Positions 10,881-20,491 of a DNA stretch of 64,000 nt are shown here, piece after piece. The stretch comes from Uranotaenia lowii (taxonomy: Eukaryota; Arthropoda; Insecta; Diptera; Culicidae). The position numbers and the translations under genes are program-made. Positions within the stretch are counted from its first letter, which is position 1. Every line of letters starts with the position of its first letter. The notes beneath the pieces were generated by a model. That model was not told the DNA's origin. It saw only the letters and a list, made by a program, of their open reading frames with translations, and did no database searches. Where the stretch lies: NCBI RefSeq assembly GCF_029784155.1, contig NC_073693.1, forward strand, positions 231,499,621 to 231,563,620. Reading direction: 5' to 3'.

Positions 10881-11300
10881 ATAAGTTTCGCAGCACGCAA
10901 TCCGGTCATTAATGAAATGGTCCATGATTAATTAACGACCTGGGATCATGCTGCTGCCCACCATACAGGGGGATGGTATTTTTGCCGGCGTGGAAGCCGC
11001 CTTCATTGTTGAAAGGCAGCGAGAGACAGACAGAGAGCCAGTGAGATACCATCAGTACTAATGATTGCTTCATTATCGATAGACAGTATAAGCGAGTAAG
11101 TATTACAGTAAACAGAATCACACAATAAAAACAACAATAACAAAAACAAAAACAAAAACAAAAAATGTGCACATAATAATGAGATCTTAGTGGTCAATTA
11201 ATCGGTAAAGCTTTGGGGTGGAAGTAATCGAAAGTGACCGAATTAATTGAGCATCAACCCGGCCGGGAGATAAAAGGTAAATGTTGAGTAATATAATTTG
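10880..11300. other. Unique-looking GC-richer segment
   Basis: This stretch lacks the repeats seen elsewhere and has more balanced base composition (for example GGGATCATGCTGCTGCCCAC and GTGGAAGCCGCCTTCATTG). It could be conserved host non-coding DNA. A short (ACAAAA)n tract lies at 11142-11166. No splice-bounded open frame stands out. Confidence 0.3.
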
Positions 11301-11528
11301 GGTACGTATCGCAATCGGGATTGATCACTGAATTTTAAATCACTTTTTCAAGGAAAAAAACCAACAATTTTGAATACACTATTACGATTTTCGAGGAACC
11401 GTCATGAAACAATGTTATGCTAGAACGAATTATAGGTCGGTTTTGCACTTTTCACACAACCAGAAACTACAAACCAGCCATTTGTAAGCTGTTTGAATCG
11501 AAATCTTTGTTATACGTTCATATTCGTT

Positions 11529-11705
11529 ATTCCTGAGCCGATGTCCGCGAGTTCGAGCCCAAGAGTAAACATCGAACACAGTTGTACCGGATAAGTTTTT
11601 CAATAACGATCCGCCAACTGCAACGTTGATAAAGTCGCGAATGCCATAAAGATGGTAAAACGACTATAATCGAAACAAAAAAAAAGTTATAGAATTTACA
11701 AAAAA
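11529..11705 (+). mobile_element. 5'-truncated tRNA-derived SINE
   Basis: This matches the SINE at 17341-17536 in the opposite orientation, starting inside the tRNA-like head at CCTGAGC and keeping the B box (GAGTTCGAGCCC). It continues through ACAGTTGTACCGGATAAG and ends in an A-rich tail after ACGACTATAATCGAAAC. The A box is missing, so the copy is truncated at its 5' end. Confidence 0.85.
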
Positions 11706-12185
11706 ACATAGCCACAAATTGAAGGTAATAACATACCTACATATACTTTTATGCTGGTTAAAATATTTCAATCTCCAGGATGACCCATGAAAAGGCGCAA
11801 ATCTGGCAACAAGATTCAAACACGCATTTTATGGTTTTTACATGGTTTAAAAACATTTTCACTCACTCAGGCATAGATATATACATATTGAAAAATCACA
11901 AGATGCAAGTAGAACGTTGTTCGGTACCTTCTAAGTATGTCCCTATTAAAAGAATGCAAGGGAGTGCAAAACTTGGTTTTCAATGTATACTATCATTGCC
12001 AGTGAAAATATTTTCCACTTAGTCTTTTTGTTGAAAAATTTCATTTAAAGAGATCATCAGATTTTAGCCATTTGGTTGCACTGCTGAGGCCCATGGAGAA
12101 CATCTCAAGAATTTTAACATGGCGGTCTGTATAGGAGCATTGCTTTTTGTGAACGATTTTATTGAGCATTAAGAAATGGCTAAAT
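11706..12185. other. Non-coding DNA
   Basis: A/T-rich sequence with no recognisable gene or repeat. A short open frame at 11780-12022 has no family resemblance. Confidence 0.5.
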
Positions 12186-12500
12186 TTAGGGTATTTCGGG
12201 GGAATATGCAACTGTTAAGGGAAATGACCGAGAATACGGAATACATTAACTGAAAACCCAAATTCATTGTCACATTTTTTTTCATATTTTTACCTTCTAC
12301 TAAAATTCTGTCAAAAAAATATTATTTTTTATTGTTAAAACTATACAAATTTTGATATTTCACAAACGGTTCTGGATGCAAATATTTTTAACATTGGATG
12401 TCGAACGCCCCAATGCAGGCAAGTGATGCTCCAAATCATTGAATAAAATCGACTCAAAAATGGCACGATGTTCATAATGAAAACAAATAAATTCTATAAA
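12186..12500 (+). repeat. Dispersed inverted repeat, copy 1
   Basis: Starts with GGGTATTTCGGGGGAATATG and runs through GGGAAATGACCGAGAATACG, CTTCTACTAAAATTCTGTCA and TGGATGTCGAACGCCCCA. The reverse complement of 19795-20116 carries the same blocks in the same order. The copies are 7.3 kb apart and inverted. No TIR or coding capacity identified. Confidence 0.7.
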
Positions 12501-12542
12501 GATATCCAGATAAAAGTTAAAACATATTATTTCCCAAGTTAA

Positions 12543-12800
12543 TCTATACCTATATATAAAAATGAATTTATGTCTGTCTGTTCCCTATAGACTCGAAAAC
12601 TACTGAAATGATTTACAGGCAGGTGAAAGCTTCTGAGGCCAGGGAAGGTTCCTTTAATAATCCTCTCACTGGAAGGGAGGAGGGGGTCTCTCAAATAAAA
12701 GTAACAAGTCTTCATAACTCTAGAACTGATCATGCAAATGGAACCAAACTGAGCATGGGAGTTTATTTCGGTCGTTGTCGTTGTCGCGCGCACGCTCGGA
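12543..12800 (+). mobile_element. Helitron-like 5' head
   Basis: Begins with a phrase close to TATATAAAAATGAATTTATG, then GTCTGTCTGTTCCCTATAGA, then GAAAACTACTGAAATGAT. The start of the element at 50236 shares this head almost word for word, then the two diverge completely. A conserved head over unrelated bodies is typical of Helitron/Helentron families. No 3' terminus was found for this copy, so its extent is uncertain. It may continue into 12929-13129. Confidence 0.5.
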
Positions 12801-12928
12801 ACGATAAAGACAAATTTTTTTGCTGATGTATCCCGATTATATTTTTTCAGAACATTCGTTTTTTGCCGTTGAAATAATATAAGGATAAGCGGTTCCGAAA
12901 ATACAAACTAAAAGGTATCGGATCATAA

Positions 12929-13129
12929 CTTGCGAGATATTGGAAGAAAGCTGTTGAGGCCAACTGTACATCCGTCGACCCTCCGATTCGAGCAACGGCT
13001 CAGCTAAAAACGGAACTGGCAACCATGCAAAACCAAGCAGAATTGGTGAGGGTGCACAACGAAGAGCTGTCATCGAACGGAAATAATAAAAGTGAGGAAG
13101 AGCCAAACGTGGTCGAATTATTAGAGTAA
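12929..13129 (+). pseudogene. Decayed coding fragment, unrecognised
   Basis: An open plus-strand frame of 66 codons after a stop at 12926-12928 begins LARYWKKAVEANCTSVDPP and ends in EEPNVVELLE with a TAA at 13127-13129. The middle (AQLKTELATMQNQAELVRV) looks like a coiled coil. Composition (acidic and helical, no low complexity) differs sharply from random frames nearby. There is no start codon in context. It could be the end of a host gene copy, a transposon gag-like protein, or a fragment captured by the adjacent Helitron-like sequence. I do not recognise the family. Confidence 0.45.
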
Positions 13130-13336
13130 AACCGTGGAATTACAACCCGATATCTATTGCAATTGAAGAATTCAGTTAAAACACTAAAATGTAAGTCCTT
13201 TTCATATTAACTTTCTGAAAAAATAATTAAAAATAAAATTTGTTTGTAGCTTTTAAGCAGATCAAAATCAAGCTAAAAAGGGTGTTTATATTGCATTCGA
13301 AAATCTGTCGCGAGGCTAATCCGCAACAAAAGCTCT

Positions 13337-13790
13337 TGGGAATCGATGAGAGAAGCGATTCAGGGACACTGGGTCGTGGCCATGGCCAATCTGACCGGTT
13401 CCGGAACGAAATATTTCAAAGTTATCGGATTGAAACTTGACATGTTGATAGAAAGCTTATGGCCTCTTCATTAAGGAAATCGATAGGAAAAGCGATTCGG
13501 GGGACACTGGGTCGTGGCCATGGCCCAGCTAAGGATCAAGGGCCATATAATGTCGCTTTTCCTATCCATTCCCTTCATTAGCTTTCTTTCAATATGTCGC
13601 AAGTCTCAATCGGATAACTTTGAAATATTTCGTTCCGGAAACGGCAAGATTGGCCACGACAACAACCCAGTGTCCCCGAATCGCTTCTCCTATTGATTTC
13701 TTTCATGAAGAGGCCATAGGCCTTCTATCAATATGTCACAAGTCTCAATCTGTTAGTGTTGATATATTTCGTTCCAGAACCAGCCAGGTC
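13337..13790. repeat. Long foldback of a ~139-bp repeat
   Basis: A unit containing GAAGCGATTCGGGGACACTG, GGTTCCGGAACGAAATATTT and TATGGCCTCTTCAT is present about 1.3 times in forward orientation (13337-13525) and about 1.7 times as its reverse complement (13551-13790), around a loop of ~25 bp. Pairing 13345-13500 with 13556-13690 gives an imperfect duplex of roughly 135 bp. No transposon ends are seen. Confidence 0.75.
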
Positions 13791-13799
13791 TCATGGTAA

Positions 13800-15220
13800 A
13801 TTAGGAATAAGCAAAGAAGAAGATCGAAATGTCATTATCATTATCAAGGCAGAGAAAACTTAACTTCAAAAGCTAAAGAAAAACACGTATTTTTAGTTTA
13901 CATTTTTCTGAATAGCAGCATCTTGAGAGGAGGGCAATTTGTCCAAAATTCGATGAGGACTTTTTGATCAAATAATTATAGTTTAAATCGTTTTAAATAA
14001 AACGACAATTTTCACCAGTTTTTACTTAACCGTTAGTTAAAATATTCTCCGTGTACAACCAATAAAATCAAATGTTATGAAATTGTAAGGAAGCTCTAAA
14101 TGACGCAAAAGCTGATACTTAATTTGCATATTTCAATAATTGAAGCAATGAAAAGCTGGCATAAAATTTAATTTGATTCTTATTTGCAATTAATTGAATA
14201 TTGAACAATTATTTTGTTTAACTCATTCAATTTCATTCAATTCATTTGTCATTCAAGAATACATTTGTGTAAGAAGCGTTCACTCAAAACTTCGCAAATC
14301 CTCAAAATTTATCGAAATAAAGTCGTTGGCATTTTTAACTGCCATGGAGTTAAGGAAAAAAGTACCCTACACACTTAATCTTTTCTCCTGTGATCGGAAC
14401 GATTCTGTCCTGTATTTTCAACAGCTGAAATTACAGGACGATTTCAGGACAGCAAAACAGCTCAGGAAATACAACTGTCAAAACGACCTGTGATTTCTAA
14501 ACAATTCACTCCCGCCAATTGCAGGGAGATTTGAAATGTTCCTGTGAGTTCGAAACGGTTTCCTCCCGAGATTAGCATAAAGCTCTGAAATTATTCCCTG
14601 TGAGGGCTGTCCCAACGGTGTATGCAAAACACGGTTTTCGACCACGCTAAAACAGTCCGTCCGGCACCGGTGGCGTAAATTGCTGTTTTAGCACAGTTAT
14701 CGATTTCAAAATTCCCAACAGTTATACGCCTTTGTTCCAAATTCATGCAAATTTGGAACAGGATTTCAAAATATACGACGTATACGACAGACCGATTTAG
14801 ACGTTTGGGGTTCACGCTGAGAAAATTTTAGCCAATGATAATTACTTTTACACATGTTTGGGTAGCATTGGGTGTAATAATTGTTTCTTTTTGAGAAATT
14901 ATTTGAAAGTTTTTTCCCGCCAAAACCGGTCAATACGTAACACAAATTGAGAAAACATGTTAACAAAAAACCGTATCAAGTATGAAAAATTTATGTTACA
15001 CTATTCTTGACTTTATTTTTTTTAATAAATAGCGAATTAGTGAGCCCAGTCAGCGTTTCTCGAGTTCAAACGTTATATGAATAAGAAAAGGAAAATAACA
15101 CAAGCATCCTAATGAAATTAACGCAAAACAACAATAAACTTTAAAAAAAATTTAAAAATTTGAATATCAGAGTGATGACCGATTTTTATCAAAAGTTGTT
15201 AACAATATTTTTAATCTACA
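13800..15220. other. Non-coding DNA with small inverted repeats
   Basis: No coding gene. A 10-bp inverted repeat, GCTAAAACAG and CTGTTTTAGC, brackets a GC-rich loop at about 14646-14692. CCTGT/ACAGG phrases around 14390-14550 suggest an old repeat but no boundary could be set. Confidence 0.5.
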
Positions 15221-15221
15221 C

Positions 15222-15280
15222 GAACAATATATCATATTTCACGGTTTTAGCATAAAACCGTGAAATAAGATATATTGTTC
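15222..15280. other. Near-perfect 59-bp hairpin
   Basis: Two 28-nt arms (15222-15249 and 15253-15280) are complementary except for one position, around a 3-nt loop. The arms start with GAACAATATATC and end with CACGGTTTTA. The stem is longer and the loop much shorter than typical for animal pre-miRNAs, so a fossil palindromic MITE tip is as likely as an RNA gene. Confidence 0.7.
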
Positions 15281-15284
15281 AATA

Positions 15285-16190
15285 ACATTGACTAAACTGA
15301 CATGATTCTTGGAAAAAAATCCTTTCAATTTCTGGCTAAAACAGCCGTCTGCTACATTACAAACTACTGATAATCATGAAAAGTTTACTTAAGAATTCTT
15401 AAAAGGAGCTTGTTTGCCAATCTGTTTAGTTTGCCCACAAATATGTTTAATGAATTTTTACCTATAAACAAGAACTGGTAAACTAAATTAATATTTGGAA
15501 TCAGCACCCCAAAATGAGTCAATTTTTAAAAGAAAAATGTTTTTTTTTGTTTCAATTTAGCTTTTTCCTCGCTGCGTATAGTCATTTTGGCTTTTTAAGC
15601 TTCGTTCAATCATAGATAAAAATCGGTTTCAACTGGTTTCTGCCAACTGGTAGTTGTTCAATGAGTCAATGTTTTGGTTGAAACTAGTCAGGTCGTTGTC
15701 AAGTCAATGAAGCAAGTTGAAACTAGTCAAAATAGTCAAAACCGATCCAGCTCGACAGGGGGTTTCGTAACGGCCTGGAAAAAATCGGTCGAAGTCAATT
15801 GGAAAAAGAAAGGTATTAAATCGTCAATCCATTTCTACTTGTTTCGAACAAACTTCATTAAAAAGACTTTAAGTTAATGAAATCCTGGTAGAAAAATGAC
15901 GGTGTAAAACTCAAAACTTAGCAATTTTTTAATCAAAATGAGTTTTTTCTTCTCAATTATTGAGTGTCTGCAATATTGTCAATTGCATGAATTTCTAGAC
16001 TATTGAGAGAATCTGATTTGACAGGTAACAATTCCGCACTCACGAACACCATCACATTCTTTATATAAACTATCATGTGCTAAAAGTTGAAAAGGGACTA
16101 TATGAAAAAAGGACCAACATCAGAGTTCAGTTACTTCAAATTATTTCTACCAAAAAATCAACTTTCATACGCACCGTTGCCGTCTTCAAC
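15285..16190. other. Non-coding DNA
   Basis: A/T-rich, with a locally repeated phrase, GAAACTAGTCA, around 15680-15730. The frame at 15674-15877 is low-information and not supported as a gene. Confidence 0.5.
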
Positions 16191-16194
16191 AAAC

Positions 16195-16712
16195 TGCGCA
16201 GATTGCACCTATTTAGACCCCCGTGCAAATAATTTGCGCGTAGTAAAATCTGCTCACAGACCTGTACATAGACAATGACACATATCGATATTCTTTACAT
16301 CTTTTATAAAATTGAATTAAAAACAATTGCGACTGGTGTCTCAGTAAAAATTGTAAGTGAATCCATAATTTTTTGGCTAATTTTTCAGTAATTTGAAAAA
16401 CGCCCGAATAATGCATGATTTATTTGTTCTGTACATTCTTGTACCCGAATGTACAGGATGCATTCTGTTGTTCGTTTCTTTTCATTTGTTGATCGGTCAA
16501 TTTTCTTTTCAACTTCTTGGTTCGCATGCATTTCATAATAATTTTCGACAAAACAATAACGATTATGCCGTTTGGAGATGTGATTCGAAAATCAGAAGCG
16601 GGCAACGGCTGATTTGAAAAACTAACACGGGTTGTCTATGTGTGCGTCAGTGCGAAAATATTTCTGCGTGGAAATTATTTGCACAGGAGTCTAAATAGGT
16701 GCAATTTCCGCA
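16195..16712. mobile_element. MITE with ~46-bp terminal inverted repeats
   Basis: The left end (16195-16240) and the reverse complement of the right end (about 16666-16712) share ATTGCACCTATTTAGAC, then TGTGCAAATAATTT with few mismatches. The interior of about 420 bp holds no gene, only a small inverted phrase (TGTACATTC...GAATGTACA, about 16431-16457). No clean target duplication is visible, so the superfamily is not assigned. Confidence 0.75.
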
Positions 16713-16719
16713 ATAAAAG

Positions 16720-17200
16720 TGTACCCGTTTTAAATTTGCTATCACACCGGTGGGGAGCGCGTGTTTTAGCCGATTCCAAAATTTAAAATTTTGCTAAAAC
16801 TGGTATACCTAAAACCAATATTTAGACCTGAACCGTTGCAGGTGCTCTTAGCCACACTAGTTATTATGTAACTGTTATACACTTACTCACTGATACACTG
16901 AACAGTAACTTACAATTGAACACCCCTAACACTGAAAAACAATCATAATTCTTATAAGCAACATCACATAGCGATAAGTCAGAACGATTCCGGTCCTTGT
17001 CCTTGGTGAACTTGTCCGGTAGGCGTTTTTGTTACATGCTATTTTATTCCATGACGAAAAATTCTATTTTATGAACTCCTCGTAATGTAGTCAAAATCGT
17101 CTTGTAAAGGTTTTTATTTTCCTAAAAAGAAAAGTAACGTACTTCAAAATTTCTGATTGACTTGGGAGGAGGCTTACGGACTTACGGGCTTATGTTGATA
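16720..17200. other. Non-coding DNA
   Basis: No coding signal or repeat boundary. It contains a CACCGGTGG phrase and TTTTAGC phrases also seen around 14640, suggesting a shared old repeat. Confidence 0.4.
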
Positions 17201-17201
17201 G

Positions 17202-17626
17202 ACCTCATTTTCATCTTCCTACTTGCTGGAGAGGAATGAACAATCTTTGGAAACCTTTGCGCTGAGACAGGTCCTCGGCAACAAGAACTCGACCATGATC
17301 GGGTTTTTTGAGTACCTGCAGATGTACGAGTTTGCTTTATTTTTTTTTGTTTCGATTATAGTCGTTTTACCATCTTTGTGGCATTCGCGACTTTATCATC
17401 GTTACAGTTGGCGGATCGTTATTGAAAAACTTATCCGGTACAACTGTGTTCGATGTTTACTCTTGGGCTCGAACTCACGGACATCTGCTCAGGAAGCAAC
17501 TGACTTGCCAACTGAGCTATATCTCAAGCCCCTAGATTTGCTTTATACATGTGCTGTTTGCAAAAGGGAATAAAGAAAGTGAATTTATTTTATTGGGACA
17601 TTCAAAAAAGTCTCAAACTCACTTAA
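17202..17626 (+). pseudogene. Unrecognised reading frame interrupted by a SINE
   Basis: Before the SINE, an open frame runs from the codon after a TAG at 17199 to 17340 and includes LLERNEQSLETFALRQVLGN and IGFFEYLQMYEFAL. Removing the SINE and one target-site copy joins it in frame to 17537-17626 (YMCCLQKGIKKVN..., TAA at 17624-17626), giving about 72 open codons. Amino-acid content looks protein-like. No family is recognised and no start codon is convincing. It could be part of a decayed transposon gene or a host exon. Confidence 0.35.
17341..17536 (-). mobile_element. tRNA-derived SINE, apparently full length
   Basis: Read on the minus strand from 17536: a tRNA-like head with an A box (TAGCTCAGTTGG) and a B box (GAGTTCGAGCCC), then a body including CATCGAACACAGTTGTACC and an A-rich tail after ACGACTATAATCGAAAC. 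Perfect 10-bp direct repeats, TTTGCTTTAT, flank it at 17331-17340 and 17537-17546, the target duplication left by LINE-type integration. It encodes no protein. RNA polymerase III transcription and use of a partner LINE are inferred from its class. Confidence 0.93.
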
Positions 17627-17639
17627 TATTTCTGCCATT

Positions 17640-19790
17640 TGATTTTTGAAGTCCCGTAACTTTCGAGTCCTTTTACAGGAACACTTATATAAAGCCTAAT
17701 TTCCTGGACATTGGCGATGGTTGTGCCGTACAATTACACCCGCCTGACAGTTCCGATCTCTGCTGCTGATTATAGTTGCTGCTGCTGATTTGAACACTCT
17801 CAGATGCTGCTGCCAAATGCTCTTCCGTAGCTTTTTGTTCCAAACAGTATTTAGATTGCTACTTTCATTAAGTTGATTAGTGCATTGAATGGTTGCTTGG
17901 AAATAAACAAGAACAAAGAAATTCAAATTTAAATTATTTTGATTGATCTTCTTCTAGCTGCTTTGCGTAAAATGTAAGGTTTATATAACTGTTGTGTTGA
18001 ATCATCTGCTTCTGGAACGGTTTCCTGGTGTTGTTGAACGTTTGAGGGAACCGCTGGGTAACTGAGCCAGCGGGAACTGTTCTTTTTTTCTTCCTACGGT
18101 AACAGTGATAGAATACTTCAAAAAAATGTACCAAAACAAACGGATTTCTCCGGTTTTGTGCAGCACCTTTTCCACAATCATCGAATGGCCTTCGGACTTT
18201 AATTTAGATGCTTCCTGTTCATGGGCGCAGCTATTTTACTTCGCTGATTCGTTGTTTCGACAATACTTGTTGTATGCAAAGTTCTTTTCGATCAGATTAA
18301 GATGTTTTAACCAGAGTGCACCGGTTTCCTGCGGATTTATGATTATTTTTTGGAACATGACTGTGTCCTGTGATAGTGTCCTTCCTGGCCGCTAGAACTG
18401 AACCTTAATCGAGAGAATAAGATATTATTATTTGTTTTATTTTTTCAATGTTTTGCTGGATTTTCCTTTTCTTAATATTTACCTTCTGGGCCAACTTCTG
18501 TGTTTTGTTGATGACCGGCCTGATTGTGTTGACGGTTTGACTTTGACGGACTGATTTTTTCTTTGGGACTATGAATGAATTATACCAACTGCAGGTACCT
18601 TTGTCGGTTCTGGCTTATGAAGTTTATTTCCAAAATAATTTGAATATTATCGGATTTGCTAATGAGAATAGTTGAATTTTGTAGCATTAAATAATTTTCA
18701 ACTTGCTTCTTCGCTCGAACTCTTTAAAAACTATAGTTATAACCTTAAAAATTTCCTATGCAGTTTTCGCACGACGATGAAAGGCTTGCATACATTGGCA
18801 GAAAAATGCGCAAAGCCAAACGAGTCTCACGTGATATGGGTGATTACTGTCCTGAATTTCAGGAAAATGGTTTGTGCACCTGTACACACGAAGAAATTTC
18901 ATAAGGGATTTCAGGAGAAGCGTAATGTCCCGAGCTTCAAGAAGATTTCCTTTCAAACTTCGTGTATTTTGAACATATTTCCTGTGAATCGGAGAGTCAT
19001 TATCCCGAGCGGTATAATTGCAATCTTAGTATGTAAACAACAAGAACAGAAAACGCATCAGCATGCACAGGGTACTTTTGCCTATAATGCCCCTGCGGGG
19101 TAAAACGCCAGCGACTGTATTTTAATAAATTTTGAAGATTTGAGTAGTTTTTAGTGGACTCTTGTTTACCTGATATTGATTTAAACACGAATAACATTCA
19201 AATTAAGTTTTGTGGTGGCTATCCATCACTTAAGTTGTAAAAAGTGATCAAATGAAATAGGCTTATACACCAAGATCATTGCTTAGAACATCCTGACCAT
19301 TGATTAGACCTATATTGAATATTCAAATTATATATTTGAACTACCAATTGATTAAAAACTGTGGTAAATTGTCGTTTTATGGTAAACTAAAGATTTATTA
19401 AATTTTAAATATCCGATTAAAATGCCTCCATCAATTTTTGGGCAAATCGCCCTCCTCTCAAGGTGCTGTTCGGTAAGATGTAAACAAAACCACGTGTTTT
19501 ATTTTGAATTTTGGAGTGCAGTTTTCCATGAATACAGACCGGTTATCGAAATGATATATCGATCTCTTCTTTGCTTAGTCCTAAATTATGATAAGGATGC
19601 ATGATAATTGCACTGAAAATCGAATCGGTTCACTAAATTTGTCGCCAAAAGCAGCAGAAAAATTCGATTGAAACTAACACAGCTCAAAATAAAGTCAAAA
19701 ATTTCAAATTTTTCATTTTTCACTGTGAAATGTTAACAAACCACTTGTTTTTATGTGTAGATAAACTTGCAAAAAATGTTTTTCTCACTT
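17640..19790. other. Non-coding DNA
   Basis: Mixed A/T-rich sequence with CTGCTG-type phrases near 17760-17820. The 143-codon frame at 18672-19103 has no domain or codon pattern supporting a gene. Nothing else was identified. Confidence 0.5.
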
Positions 19791-19794
19791 TTTT

Positions 19795-20116
19795 CCGAAT
19801 TAAATCACAGAATTAAATTATTTTCACTGTGAATATTATGTGGTTTTTGAGTCGTTTTGACACAATGTTTTGGAGCATAATTAGCCTAAACTGGGGCGTT
19901 TAACATCCAAGGATTTCAAAGGTTGCTTTTATAGGCGTTTGTAAAAAATCGAATATTTTCATAGCTTTTACAATAAAAAAGTAATATTTTTGACAGAGTA
20001 TGAGTAGAAGATAGAAATACGATACATGTTGCAATGTATTCGGGTGTTCAGCTTATGTATTCCGCATACTCGACCATTTCCCTTAGCAGGTACATATTCC
20101 CCCGAAATACCCTATT
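19795..20116 (-). repeat. Dispersed inverted repeat, copy 2
   Basis: The reverse complement matches 12186-12500 over most of its length, with CATATTCCCCCGAAATACCC at the 20116 end and CGTTTAACATCCAAGGAT in the middle. Identity is clearly below 80%, so the duplication is old. Confidence 0.7.
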
Positions 20117-20491
20117 TCTCTTTGAGGTGTTTCACAATCTCCGATTTTTTCTCATGAGAAAAATAACTTCACGGTGTTGGAGTTGTAAAACAAAAATGAA
20201 TCTCTGAGAAAGTCTCACAAAATGTTCATCAAAATCCCAATTTTTTTTTGTTTCGCTTAATTTTGGTAATCATGCATTATTTGGCTAGGAAGATCAAGTG
20301 TTTATGCCAGTAGTGCTTTTCCAATCATATGCATATTACATACGTACATATTCTATATGTATAAGGGGATCGTGTGAACATGTATACATAATAAAAGGTA
20401 AATTCCTCAACAACGACAAACTTCTCTTTGTTTTTGACAATTAAAGTGGGAAAAATACAAAAAAAAAATCTAGTTTAGCTATAGGCTGTGA

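Noticed and set aside
18672..19103. 143-codon open frame as a gene
   Set aside because: No domain, no plausible splice or start context, and composition is like the A/T-rich background.
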